Assembly (NCBI RefSeq): GCF_000725495.1
Contig: NZ_JNZD01000031.1
Location: forward strand, 15,381 to 79,380
Reading direction: 5' to 3'
DNA: 64,000 nucleotides
Origin: Streptomyces aureus
GTDB lineage: Bacteria > Actinomycetota > Actinomycetes > Streptomycetales > Streptomycetaceae
Shown: in pieces, positions 9,114 through 17,173 of the stretch
Layout of the letters: every line of letters starts with the position of its first letter
Numbering within the stretch: the first letter of the stretch is position 1
The notes under the pieces: generated by a model
Database searches by the model: none
The model's input: only the letters and a program-made list of their open reading frames with translations
Told to the model about the DNA's origin: nothing
Program-made: the position numbers and the translations under genes

Positions 9114-9875
9114 ATGAGCAACGCAGACCGGCACGGGCTGATCGCGAAGGCAGTCAGGGACTCCGGCGGCGCCACGGTACAGGAGCTCGCGGAGCTGACC
9201 GGCGCCTCGGAGATGACCATCCGGCGCGACCTCGACACCCTGGCCGCGCAGGGCGTGCTCGAACGGGTGCGGGGCGGGGCGCGCACCCTGCTGCTCAGGG
9301 GCGAGGAGCCCCCGTTCGCCCTGCGCACCAACGAGTCCGTCGACGCGAAGCGCCGGATCGCCGCCGAGGTCTGCGCGCTCGTCGCCGACGGCGAGAGCGT
9401 CCTGCTGGACAGCGGCACCACGTGTCTGGAGGTCGCCCGCCTGCTGCGCGAGCGGCCCGTCACCGTCATGCCGCTGTCCTTGCAGGCCATCCATCTGCTC
9501 GGCGAGACACCCGGCACGGCCACGCTGGTGGTGCCCGGCGGACAGCCCCGCGCCGCCGAGGGGGCGCTCACCGGCCCGCTGACCCTCGCCTCCCTGGCGG
9601 CCCTGCGGTTCGACACCGCCGTCATGGGCTGCTGCGGGCTGAGCGCGGCCGACGGCCTGACCGCCTACGACCTCGACGACGCCGCGGTGAAGAAGGCGGC
9701 CATCGCCTCGGCGCGCCGTGTCGTCCTGGCCACGGACGGCAGCAAGCTCGGCCACTCCGCCTTCGCCCGCGTCTGTCCCTCCACGGCCCTGCACACCCTG
9801 GTCACCGACGCGGGGGCCCCCGCCGACGAGGTGGCGGCACTGGAGAGCGGCGGCACGATCGTCAAGACCGTTTGA
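9114..9875 (+). CDS. DeoR/GlpR family transcriptional regulator
   Basis: 253 residues from ATG at 9114 (ATG at 9096 would add six). Residues 1-57 are a DeoR winged helix with the family signature: GATVQELAELTGASEMTIRRDLDTL then GVLERVRGGA. Residues 75-240 are the DeoRC sugar-phosphate sensor, with DSGTTCLEVARLL as the phosphate-binding loop and a late ATDGSKLGHSAFARVCP segment. It should act as a repressor released by a sugar phosphate. Divergent to the MFS gene; the nested dyads between them are the likely targets. Confidence 0.9.
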   Translation: MSNADRHGLIAKAVRDSGGATVQELAELTGASEMTIRRDLDTLAAQGVLERVRGGARTLLLRGEEPPFALRTNESVDAKRRIAAEVCALVADGESVLLDSGTTCLEVARLLRERPVTVMPLSLQAIHLLGETPGTATLVVPGGQPRAAEGALTGPLTLASLAALRFDTAVMGCCGLSAADGLTAYDLDDAAVKKAAIASARRVVLATDGSKLGHSAFARVCPSTALHTLVTDAGAPADEVAALESGGTIVKTV

Positions 9876-9909
9876 CGATCCGGCCTCGCGGGGCCCGTCC
9901 GGCCCCCGG

Positions 9910-10356
9910 TCAGCGGGCCATCCACCGGTCCATCTCGCCGGCCCGGCCACTGAGCGCCTCGGCGACGGCGCCCGGCTGCGGCCGGGGTCCCGGCGGAACC
10001 TGTACGTCGAACCGGGCTCCCCCGGCCATGGCATCGACCTCGGGCCCGGGTATCACCACCTCGATCCCGGCCCGCCGGGCGAGCGCGACCGCCGCCGCCA
10101 CGAACCCTTCGGAGAGGGCGAGGATCACCCGGTGCCCGGTCCCGCAGTGCCAGGCCACCAGGTGCTGGACGAACTCCTCGTAGAGGACCGGGTCGACGGC
10201 CAGCGTGTCCGGGTCGCCCCAGAACCTGCCCTGGCCGATCCCCGAGGGCAGTCCGAGTTCCGCCTCGAACACCTCGATCTGCCGCATGAAGAGGCGGCCG
10301 GCGCCGTTCGAGGGGTCCCACAGCGTCTCTTCACCCAGCTCGAAATCCATGCTCAC
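9910..10356 (-). CDS. Small conserved protein, DUF6086-like
   Basis: 148 residues from GTG at 10356, which overlaps the stop of the hydrolase gene (GTGA), so the pair is translationally coupled. The start (MDFELGEETLWDPSNGAGRLFMRQ) resembles a Streptomyces family I recall as DUF6086; no catalytic motif is visible. Mixed alpha/beta composition, cytoplasmic. Function unknown. The downstream gap to the DeoR-type gene is only 34 bases, with convergent transcription. Confidence 0.7.
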   Translation of the reverse strand: MSMDFELGEETLWDPSNGAGRLFMRQIEVFEAELGLPSGIGQGRFWGDPDTLAVDPVLYEEFVQHLVAWHCGTGHRVILALSEGFVAAAVALARRAGIEVVIPGPEVDAMAGGARFDVQVPPGPRPQPGAVAEALSGRAGEMDRWMAR

Positions 10357-11105
10357 GTCGTGCCCAAAGCGCTTTCCAGGAGGGGAAGCAGACGCTCCCA
10401 GTGGCGCTCCAGCCCGGCCGCGTCGAAGGCGTCGGTGTCGGTCATCGTGAAGCCGTGGACGGTGCCGGGGTAGATCTCGCAGGTGTGCTCGACACCGGCG
10501 GCCTCCAGGGCCTTGTCCAGCGCGCCGACCACCTCCGGGGTCATGTCGCTCTCGGCGATGCCGAGGTGGACCTTGGCCGTGATCTCGGGCAAGAGGAGGT
10601 GCGGGCTGTCGGGAGCGTCGTTCATCAGGGGGCTGGGGTGGAACCCGGCGAGGGCGGCGACCTTGTCGGGGTGGGCGGCGGCGGTACGGACCGCCACGTT
10701 GGCTCCCATGCAGTACCCGACGACGGCGACCGGTCCGGCGGCGACCTCGGGCTGTTCCGTGAGGAAGCCGAGGTAGGCGCCCGCGTCACGCAGGGCCCGC
10801 TCGGCGGTGTGGGCCTGGATCAGGGGCATCACCTGAGCGAAGACCGCGGGCCGGTCCTCCTGCGTGATGTGCTCGGGCAGCTCGACCACCGGCGCCGGTC
10901 CCTGCCGGTAGAAGACGTTGGGGACGAGCACGTAGTAGCCGTGCCCGGCCAGCTTGCGGGCCATCTCCTCCAGCACGGGCCGCACGCCGAAGGCGTCCAT
11001 GTAGAGCAGCACCCCGGGGTGCCGCTCGCCGTTGTCGGGGTGGACGGCCAGGGCGTCGGCCTGACCGTCGGGAGTGGGGATCTGCACTGCCTTGACGACG
11101 GGAAT
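10353..11105 (-). CDS. Dienelactone hydrolase family protein
   Basis: About 250 residues. The alpha/beta hydrolase core has VVGYCMGANVAVR with a Cys nucleophile (typical GxCxG of dienelactone hydrolases), an Asp in the SDM segment and a catalytic His in PGTVHGFTM. The early segment GVLLYMDAFGVRP matches the family's conserved Asp-containing loop. The start is odd: a strong GAGGAAGGAAG ribosome site (11113-11123) points to ATT at 11103-11105 (7-base spacing); the only downstream canonical start is GTG at 11087, which lacks a site. Soluble enzyme acting on esters or lactones; true substrate unknown. Coupled to the DUF6086-like gene. Confidence 0.8.
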   Translation of the reverse strand: MPVVKAVQIPTPDGQADALAVHPDNGERHPGVLLYMDAFGVRPVLEEMARKLAGHGYYVLVPNVFYRQGPAPVVELPEHITQEDRPAVFAQVMPLIQAHTAERALRDAGAYLGFLTEQPEVAAGPVAVVGYCMGANVAVRTAAAHPDKVAALAGFHPSPLMNDAPDSPHLLLPEITAKVHLGIAESDMTPEVVGALDKALEAAGVEHTCEIYPGTVHGFTMTDTDAFDAAGLERHWERLLPLLESALGTT

Positions 11106-11361
11106 GACGGAACTTCCTTCCTCGGACCGGTGAAGCGGGGCGGAAACGGTCCCCGCACGCGCGGCCGCGAGCCCGGACCGTCCTCGCGTTCGGGCTCGCG
11201 GAGCCCGCCCGACGGGCCGGATCATCGCACCCGCGGCCGGGCCACGGAGCTCCAACACCCCGTATGCAGCTGTGCGTTCATCCTAGGCGGGCTCGGTTGC
11301 GGCGGGGCGAACCGGGGCGATCTTGCGTCCGCACGGAAAATCGCCGCCGAGGGGTGGGGTG

Positions 11362-12564
11362 TCAGGCCGGGATGCGCACGGTCTCCACCCAGTCCGGAGG
11401 CTGCGGAGCGGAGGATCCGATCAGCGCGGCGATGACCCGGCAGGGCGGGTGTTCCTCGGGCCAGGGCGTCAGTCCGTCCGTCAGGACCACGACGATGTTC
11501 GGGCGCTCCGCCGTCGCGAGGGCGGCCTCGATGCCGACGCGCATGTCCGTGCCGCCACCGCCGCCCAGGGTGATCTGTTCGGTGGCCGTCACCCGGGACA
11601 CGGCGTGGACGTCGGCGTCGCAGGCGAGCACGGTCACGCGGTTGCCGCGGATCCCCACCTCGCGCAGGACGCCCGTCACCTCCCCCAGGGCGGCGGCCAG
11701 TTCGGCGTCGCCCATCGAGCCGGAGGTGTCGATGACGACGGCGACGCGCGGCAGCGGCCGGCGCAGGCTCGGCAGGACGACGCCGCGCAGCGCCGGGGTG
11801 CGGCGCGAGGGGTGGCGGTAGGTGTAGTCGACGGCTCCGCCGGCCCAGGCGGCGGCCTCCCGGACCGCGCCGGACAGGGCCTGGCGCCAGTCGACCGTGG
11901 GTTCCAGGACCTCCTCGGCCCAGCGCTGCCAGCCCCCGGGCAGGGTGCCGCGGGTGCGCTGGTGGACGCGCATCGCGTCGGCCGTCTGCCGGCGCAGGGC
12001 CTGCGCCTCGACGTCGCCGAGCCGTGCGGGGCCGCCCGGGCCGGTGAGTTCCCAGGGAACGGAGCGGCCGTGGGCGCCCGGTCCGCAGTCCGGCGCGTGC
12101 TTGGAGGGCGGGAGCCGGTCGACGTACTCCTCGAACAGCCTGCCCTCGGGGAGGCCGAAGCGGCGCGGTTCCATGCGGCCCTCGGGGAGGCGCAGGCCGT
12201 CGGCGAGGAGATCGTCGTTGATCTCGCAGTCCTGGGCGATGTTGACGCGGTGCCAGTCGCGCTGGGTGGCGGCGGGCAGCCGGTCGGCGCGGCCGTGGTG
12301 GTCGCGCAGCAGGTGGGCCGCTTCGTGGATCCAGACGCCCGCGAGTTCGGGCACCGGGGTGGCGTCGACGAAGGCGGGCGACACGTAGCAGCGCCAGTGC
12401 CGGTCCACGCCCATCGTCGGGACCTCGGTGCTCGGGACGACGGTCAGGGCGTAGAGCGCCGACGCCAGATACGGCCGGTCGCTCGCCGCCCGGTAGCGGG
12501 CGGCGAGCAGTTTGGTCATGTCCAGGGCGGAGCGGGAACCGTCCGCCTTGCCCGCGGACCTCAC
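11362..12564 (-). CDS. HExxH metallopeptidase-like/VWA protein, partner of MoxR
   Basis: 400 residues. The N-terminal half has a zincin-type HEAAHLLRDHH motif near residues 78-88 (HExxH), as in the DUF2201 putative metallopeptidase domain. The C-terminal third (about 270-395) is a VWA-like domain with a complete MIDAS: DTSGSMG near 278, the Thr of GGGGTDMR near 325, and LTDG near 361. VWA proteins with this layout act with MoxR ATPases. It overlaps the MoxR gene by four bases (GTGA), so the two are made together. The combination of a peptidase-like motif and MIDAS suggests a metal-dependent effector or cochaperone. Fourth and last gene of the operon that begins with the LRR gene. Confidence 0.85.
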   Translation of the reverse strand: MRSAGKADGSRSALDMTKLLAARYRAASDRPYLASALYALTVVPSTEVPTMGVDRHWRCYVSPAFVDATPVPELAGVWIHEAAHLLRDHHGRADRLPAATQRDWHRVNIAQDCEINDDLLADGLRLPEGRMEPRRFGLPEGRLFEEYVDRLPPSKHAPDCGPGAHGRSVPWELTGPGGPARLGDVEAQALRRQTADAMRVHQRTRGTLPGGWQRWAEEVLEPTVDWRQALSGAVREAAAWAGGAVDYTYRHPSRRTPALRGVVLPSLRRPLPRVAVVIDTSGSMGDAELAAALGEVTGVLREVGIRGNRVTVLACDADVHAVSRVTATEQITLGGGGGTDMRVGIEAALATAERPNIVVVLTDGLTPWPEEHPPCRVIAALIGSSAPQPPDWVETVRIPA

Positions 12565-13763
12565 CGGCCCAGCGCCCCGGACATCTGGAGCAGGTCCAGG
12601 AAGCCGTCGATCCCGGGTGGTACGGGCCAGTCGAGGTGCCGCATCGAGGCGAGGTCGGTGGCGGCGCGGGCGGCCACGTCGGGGACGCCCGCGTCGACGG
12701 CCTTCGCGAGGACCGTCCAGCCGGCCTCCCAGCGGGGCCGGGTGAGGTCGCTCTGGATGGCGGAGACCACGGCGATGAGGAAGGCCAGTTGCCGGTCTCC
12801 GCGGTCGGGCAGGGCGAAGGCGTCGGGGTCGGCGAGGACCCGGTCGGGGTCGGGGAGGTCGAGGTGTTCGAGGTAGGACAGCAGCTCGATGCCCGCGCCG
12901 TCGCCGACGGCACCGGTGAGCACGGCGGCCAGCGCCTCACGGCCGCCGCCGGCCGCGTAGCTCGTGGCGAGCAGTTTGAGCGCCATCTCCCAGGTGCGCG
13001 GGGACGGCCAGGACCGGCCCCGGCTCTCGGCGTCGCCGGGGATGTGGTGCACCAGACCGGGGCGGGCCGTGAGGAAGCCGGAGATCGCGCCGCGGGCCCG
13101 GGCGACGGCACCGGGCACCTTGGTCGCTCCGACGACGGGCACGGTCACCTCGGGCCAGGTGCCGGCCAGACCGCGGGCGACGGTGCGCGGGTCGTGGGTC
13201 CATTCGAGGTGGACGAACCGGTTGGCGAGCGGCGGGCTGAGGTGCCAGCCGTCGGCCGCGCTGGAGGGCGGGTTGGCGGCGGCGACGATACGGACCGCCT
13301 CCGGCAGGACCAGGCTGCCCACGCGTCGTTCGAGCACCACGCGCAGCAGGGCCGCCTGCACGGCGGGCGGCGCGGAGGAGAGTTCGTCGAAGAAGAGCAG
13401 GCCCTGTCCGGCGGTCGCGAGCCGGACCGCCCAGTCGGGCGGGGCCATCGGGACGCCGGTCGTGGCCGGGTCGTCCCCGACGATGGGCAGTCCGGCGAAG
13501 TCGGAGGGCTCGTGGACGCTGGCGATGACCGTCTCCAGCGGCAGGCCGAGCCCGGCCGCGAGCTGTTCCAGCGCGGCCGACTTGCCGATGCCCGGCTCGC
13601 CCCACAGCAGCACCGGCTGATTGGCCGTCACCGCGAGCGCGAGCGCCTCCAGTTGGGGGTTCGCGGCGCGTTCGGTGCGGTGTGTTCGCAGCCTGCGGTT
13701 GAGGTCGTCGGCGGCCGCCAGCGGACCGGACGGCGGGGCGGTGGTGGTGCGGTCGGCGTTCAC
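12561..13763 (-). CDS. MoxR-family AAA+ ATPase
   Basis: 400 residues. Walker A GEPGIGKSA near residue 53, Walker B LLFFDELSSAPP near 121 and a sensor-1 like AANPPS near 163 define a MoxR/RavA-type AAA+ ATPase. The N-terminus (first 30 residues) is polar. These ATPases remodel or activate protein targets using a VWA partner (RavA-ViaA, NirQ-NorD, CoxD-CoxE are known cases). GTG start overlaps the stop of the ankyrin gene and its own stop overlaps the VWA gene start, giving tight coupling on both sides. The target is unknown; the neighbouring LRR and ankyrin proteins are the obvious candidates. Confidence 0.9.
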   Translation of the reverse strand: MNADRTTTAPPSGPLAAADDLNRRLRTHRTERAANPQLEALALAVTANQPVLLWGEPGIGKSAALEQLAAGLGLPLETVIASVHEPSDFAGLPIVGDDPATTGVPMAPPDWAVRLATAGQGLLFFDELSSAPPAVQAALLRVVLERRVGSLVLPEAVRIVAAANPPSSAADGWHLSPPLANRFVHLEWTHDPRTVARGLAGTWPEVTVPVVGATKVPGAVARARGAISGFLTARPGLVHHIPGDAESRGRSWPSPRTWEMALKLLATSYAAGGGREALAAVLTGAVGDGAGIELLSYLEHLDLPDPDRVLADPDAFALPDRGDRQLAFLIAVVSAIQSDLTRPRWEAGWTVLAKAVDAGVPDVAARAATDLASMRHLDWPVPPGIDGFLDLLQMSGALGR

Positions 13764-15667
13764 AGGGCCGGCCTCTCCTCTTCGCCGGACGCGCCGGCGT
13801 CACCCGAGACGGGCTCGGACTCGGACTCGGACTCGGGCTCGGGCTCGCCGGATTCCTCGGACGGCTCGGACTCCACGGACTCCGTCTCGGCTTCCTCGTC
13901 CTCGTCCTCCTCTTCGTCCTCGTCGGTGCCGAAGTACTCGTCCTGCTCGTCCATCCATTCGTCCCACCAGTCGGCGCCGACGTCCGGGTGCTCCGCCTCG
14001 ACCCGCTTCTGGAGGAAGGCCAGGTCGGGGCGCTTGTAGCGGCGGACGATCTGGGCGATCGAGAGGTCGGTCTGGTCGACCGCGTCGAGCCGGGCCCCGG
14101 CGGCGACGAGCGCCTCCACCAGCGCCTTCGAACCGAGGTCGTTGGCCGCCACGTACAGCGCCGTGCGATCGCGCCGGTCGGTGGCCTCCAGGTCGATTCC
14201 CGCCGCCAGCAGCCGCGACAGGAGCGGTTCGTGGTCGAGGAGGTTGAGCGCGTGCAGCAGGGTCCGGCCGTTGGCGTCGCGTACGCGGGGGTCGACACCG
14301 GCGTCGAGGAGTTCGACCACGCCGGGGGTGTCGCCGTGCTGGGCGCGCTGGAACAGCTCGTTGCGCTGCTCCCGCAGGGCCCTCGGCAGCCGGCCGCGTC
14401 CGGAGGACCACGTCTGCTGCACGGCGAAGCAACCGGCGACGGCACCGCCGAAGGCGCGCAGGGCCCGTTCGCGCTGCTGCTCCTCGTCGGTGTGCGGCAT
14501 GTGCAGCAGGCCGTCGGAGCGGAAGGACACCTCGTGCCATTCGCCGCGGCACCTGACCCTGACCGGCGCGGGAGCCGTCGGTCCCGGTGGCCCCGCCGGG
14601 CCCGCCGGTGCGGGAAGGGCGGGGAACAGCGCCTCGCGGACGAGCGGGTGCAGATGCTCCGCCGCGACGCCTCCCACGCGCATCAGGTCGAGGTCGGGAA
14701 GCCTGCGCCACAGGGCCTCGGCCAGAACCGGCACGTACTTGGCCGCGTCCCGCTCGACGGCGCGCGCCCGCAGTCCGCCGCCCTCCCTGGGCTCCAGCAG
14801 GATGTACGTCCGCCAGTGCGCGGTGATCACGAAGCGGTCGCCGACGCCCGCGGCGACCTGGCGGCGGATCTCCGGCTCCAGGCGGGTGTACTCGACCGCG
14901 ATCCCGTCGAAGAGTCCCCGCAAGCCTGGGTTCTGAGGGCCGGTGGAGTCCGCCTCGATGCCTGCGGCAGCCAGCGCGGCGAGCGTCTCGCCCTTCTGGT
15001 GGAGCAGCTCGACCCACTCCGCCCGCGCCACGGGGTCGCCCGTTCCGGGATCGGCCACGGGCAGTTCGTCCGTCGCGCGCGGGGTGGCGTCGGCGTGGAA
15101 GAACGGCGGCCGGTCCGTGCCGCCGGAGCGGGCCGGCAGATCCGCGGCGCACCGCGCGTCCCAGAGATGGCGGGCGTGCCGCCAGTCCTCGGTGGTCGGG
15201 CCGAAGGCGCCCACGGCCTGCTCGTCCTTGACCGTGCCGAACCGCAGGGCGATCCGCTGCGGTCCGTCGATCATCGCGGGGGTGGTGACGTGCAGGTACG
15301 GCGTGGTGCGACGGTCCTCTTCGGACGCCTTCGGACGGTAGCGCGCGAGGACGACGGTCCGGTCGGTGACGAGCGTGGTACGCCCGCCCAGCATGCGCGG
15401 CAGGTGCCAGCGCAGCAGGTCGGGGGCGAAGTGGCGCAGGTCGTCCAGCAGGGCCGAGGCGACATCGGCGCCGCACCGGTCGCCGACCTCGGACAGGTCG
15501 AAGGCGATGTCGACGTTCGCCGCCGCGCAGGCGCCCCGCCAGTCACCGGCCAGCCGGGACGCGGTCGCGCGTTCGATCATCCAGCGGGGCACGGCGTACC
15601 GGCGGATCCGGCGCCGGCTCGACACCTCGTCCCGGGGAAAGCCTCGGAGTTCGACACGGGCGCTCAA
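13760..15667 (-). CDS. Large ankyrin-repeat protein with acidic tail
   Basis: 635 residues from TTG at 15667, whose TTGA overlaps the stop of the LRR gene; no better start exists nearby. Residues 1-430 form a large domain without a known catalytic motif (start ARVELRGFPRDEVSSRR). Residues about 432-545 contain three ankyrin repeats (DTPGVVELLDAGVDPRVRD, GRTLLHALNLL, DRTALYVAANDLGSKALVEAL). Residues 570-635 are extremely acidic, with runs of Glu/Asp/Ser, unlike the rest. Ankyrins bind proteins and the acidic tail could act as a regulatory or decoy segment. Second gene of the LRR-ANK-MoxR-VWA operon. Confidence 0.85.
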   Translation of the reverse strand: MSARVELRGFPRDEVSSRRRIRRYAVPRWMIERATASRLAGDWRGACAAANVDIAFDLSEVGDRCGADVASALLDDLRHFAPDLLRWHLPRMLGGRTTLVTDRTVVLARYRPKASEEDRRTTPYLHVTTPAMIDGPQRIALRFGTVKDEQAVGAFGPTTEDWRHARHLWDARCAADLPARSGGTDRPPFFHADATPRATDELPVADPGTGDPVARAEWVELLHQKGETLAALAAAGIEADSTGPQNPGLRGLFDGIAVEYTRLEPEIRRQVAAGVGDRFVITAHWRTYILLEPREGGGLRARAVERDAAKYVPVLAEALWRRLPDLDLMRVGGVAAEHLHPLVREALFPALPAPAGPAGPPGPTAPAPVRVRCRGEWHEVSFRSDGLLHMPHTDEEQQRERALRAFGGAVAGCFAVQQTWSSGRGRLPRALREQRNELFQRAQHGDTPGVVELLDAGVDPRVRDANGRTLLHALNLLDHEPLLSRLLAAGIDLEATDRRDRTALYVAANDLGSKALVEALVAAGARLDAVDQTDLSIAQIVRRYKRPDLAFLQKRVEAEHPDVGADWWDEWMDEQDEYFGTDEDEEEDEDEEAETESVESEPSEESGEPEPESESESEPVSGDAGASGEEERPAL

Positions 15668-16797
15668 CGGTAGACACTCCCTATCGCGCGCAGGTCGGGG
15701 TGCGCCCTGCCGACGGGCCGCAGGCGCTGGGTGAAGGACCGCTTCACCTTGCGGGGCAGGCCCGGCCCCAGACCCACGTACTCCAGGGGTGAGCCGTCGG
15801 GCACCGCGGCCAGCAGCGTCTTCGCGCCCCGGCCGGTCAGGCCGGTGTGGCACAGCTCCAGCCGGCGCAGCGGACTGCCGGGCAGCGCAGCGGCGAACGC
15901 GTGCGCGCCTTCGTCGCCGGTGGCGTTGGCGGGGGCGCCGAGGGTGCGTGCGGACAGGGGCCGGCCCAGGTCGAGTGCCTCGATGCCGCCGAGCGCGTCG
16001 GCGAGGGCGCGGGCTCCGGCGGGTCCGATGCCGTTGCCGCCGAGGCCAAGGCGCACCGGGCGCCCGGGGTCCATGGCGGCGGCGAGGATCGCGGCGCCTT
16101 CGTCCCCGAGGTGGTTGGCGGGCAGGTACAGCTCGCGCAGGCCGGCGTCGCGGATCAGGGTCGCCAGCAGTGGGGCGGCGTCGGCGGTCAGGCCGTTGCC
16201 GCCGAGGAAGAGGCGCTCCACCGGGGCGGGCCGGTCGACCAGGGTGTCGCACAGGGCCCGCAGACCCTCGGTGGTCAGGCCGGTGTTGACGAGGTCGAGG
16301 GTGCGCAGCGTGGTGTTGCGGCGCAGTGTCGCGGCGAGGGCGTGGGCGCCGTGGTCGCCGACCGGGTTGCGCTTGAGCCACAGGGCGTGGACCGTGCGGT
16401 CCGTCGTCAGGGCGTCGGTGAGCGCGGTGACGCCCTCGGGGCCGATGCGGTTGCAGCCGAGGTACAGGGTGCGCAGGCCGTGGCCGTCGGCAAGTGAGGC
16501 GGCGACCGAGCGGGCTCCCTCGTCGCCGATGGCGTTGGTGCCGAGCAGGACGTGGGTGGCGTGCGGGGAGGCGGCGGCCACGGGCATGAGCCGGGCGGCG
16601 CCGCCGGGTCCGAGGCCCTGCTTGCACAGGTCGACGCGCCCGTCCGCGCGGACGGTGCCGAGCGTGAACGTCTCGTCGGTCTCGACCGGCAGGGCGGACC
16701 GCAGCCGGGCGAGCAGCGGCTCCAGAGCAGCGGGTTCGCTGATCGGGATGTCGGGGTGCTCGATCGCGGGGCAGCGTACGGGCGTCGGCTGCGTCAT
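15664..16797 (-). CDS. Leucine-rich-repeat (RNase-inhibitor type) protein
   Basis: 377 residues from ATG at 16797, preceded by GGTGGAG. From about residue 75 to 330 the protein is built of 28-residue units with LxxLxLxxNxIGxEGAxALAxAL, as in ribonuclease-inhibitor type LRRs of eukaryotic NLR receptors. There is no signal peptide, so it is cytoplasmic. The C-terminus (LRPVGRAHPDLRAIGSVYR) is basic. It is the first gene of a four-gene overlapping operon; the LRR face is a likely ligand or target recognition surface for the MoxR machine. Confidence 0.9.
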   Translation of the reverse strand: MTQPTPVRCPAIEHPDIPISEPAALEPLLARLRSALPVETDETFTLGTVRADGRVDLCKQGLGPGGAARLMPVAAASPHATHVLLGTNAIGDEGARSVAASLADGHGLRTLYLGCNRIGPEGVTALTDALTTDRTVHALWLKRNPVGDHGAHALAATLRRNTTLRTLDLVNTGLTTEGLRALCDTLVDRPAPVERLFLGGNGLTADAAPLLATLIRDAGLRELYLPANHLGDEGAAILAAAMDPGRPVRLGLGGNGIGPAGARALADALGGIEALDLGRPLSARTLGAPANATGDEGAHAFAAALPGSPLRRLELCHTGLTGRGAKTLLAAVPDGSPLEYVGLGPGLPRKVKRSFTQRLRPVGRAHPDLRAIGSVYR

Positions 16798-16903
16798 CAC
16801 CACTCCACCGGTCCATCGCCGGTGCCCGGAGAGCCGAGAGCGGCATCGCCCCCCGCCCGCTCAGGCTGAACCGACGCCAATCGACTTTCGTCTACGACAA
16901 AGG

Positions 16904-16979
16904 TGGCAAGACCGGTCGGATTCGAACCGACGTCCTCCAGCTCGATGCTTGGGCGCGACGACCTCTGCGCTACAGCCTT
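16904..16979 (-). tRNA. tRNA-like gene with encoded CCA; degenerate anticodon arm
   Basis: Read on the minus strand, this 76-base stretch has a 7-pair acceptor (AAGGCTG with CGGTCTT, including G-T pairs), TA at positions 8-9, a 4-pair D stem (GCGC/GCGC) with GG in the loop, a perfect T arm (GTCGG, TTCGAAT, CCGAC), a discriminator G and an encoded CCA. The anticodon arm folds only with a bulge or mismatch, and the loop lacks the invariant U33; read naively the anticodon would be UCG. Length is exactly tRNA-like. It may be a decayed tRNA or a special tRNA-like RNA. It lies 107 bases upstream of the LRR operon on the same strand. Confidence 0.5.
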
Positions 16980-17173
16980 GCCGTGGTGGATCATAGCGGT
17001 TGCCGGACCCGCGTTCGAACCCGGCCGGACCACCGAGGGGGCCGACCGGTGCAAGCGGCCAGGGCCGGGCCAACGTCCGCCCCGGGAGACGCGCTTGGGA
17101 GCGGGCTCGTCGCAACGACCCATGGGTGCCCGGGGTGTGGCCGAACGCGCGGCGGAAGACGTCGACATACGCA

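Noticed and set aside
17000..17035. A second T-loop-like stretch (GTTCGAAC) next to the tRNA-like gene
   Set aside because: Flanking stems do not pair as a T arm and no acceptor can be built.
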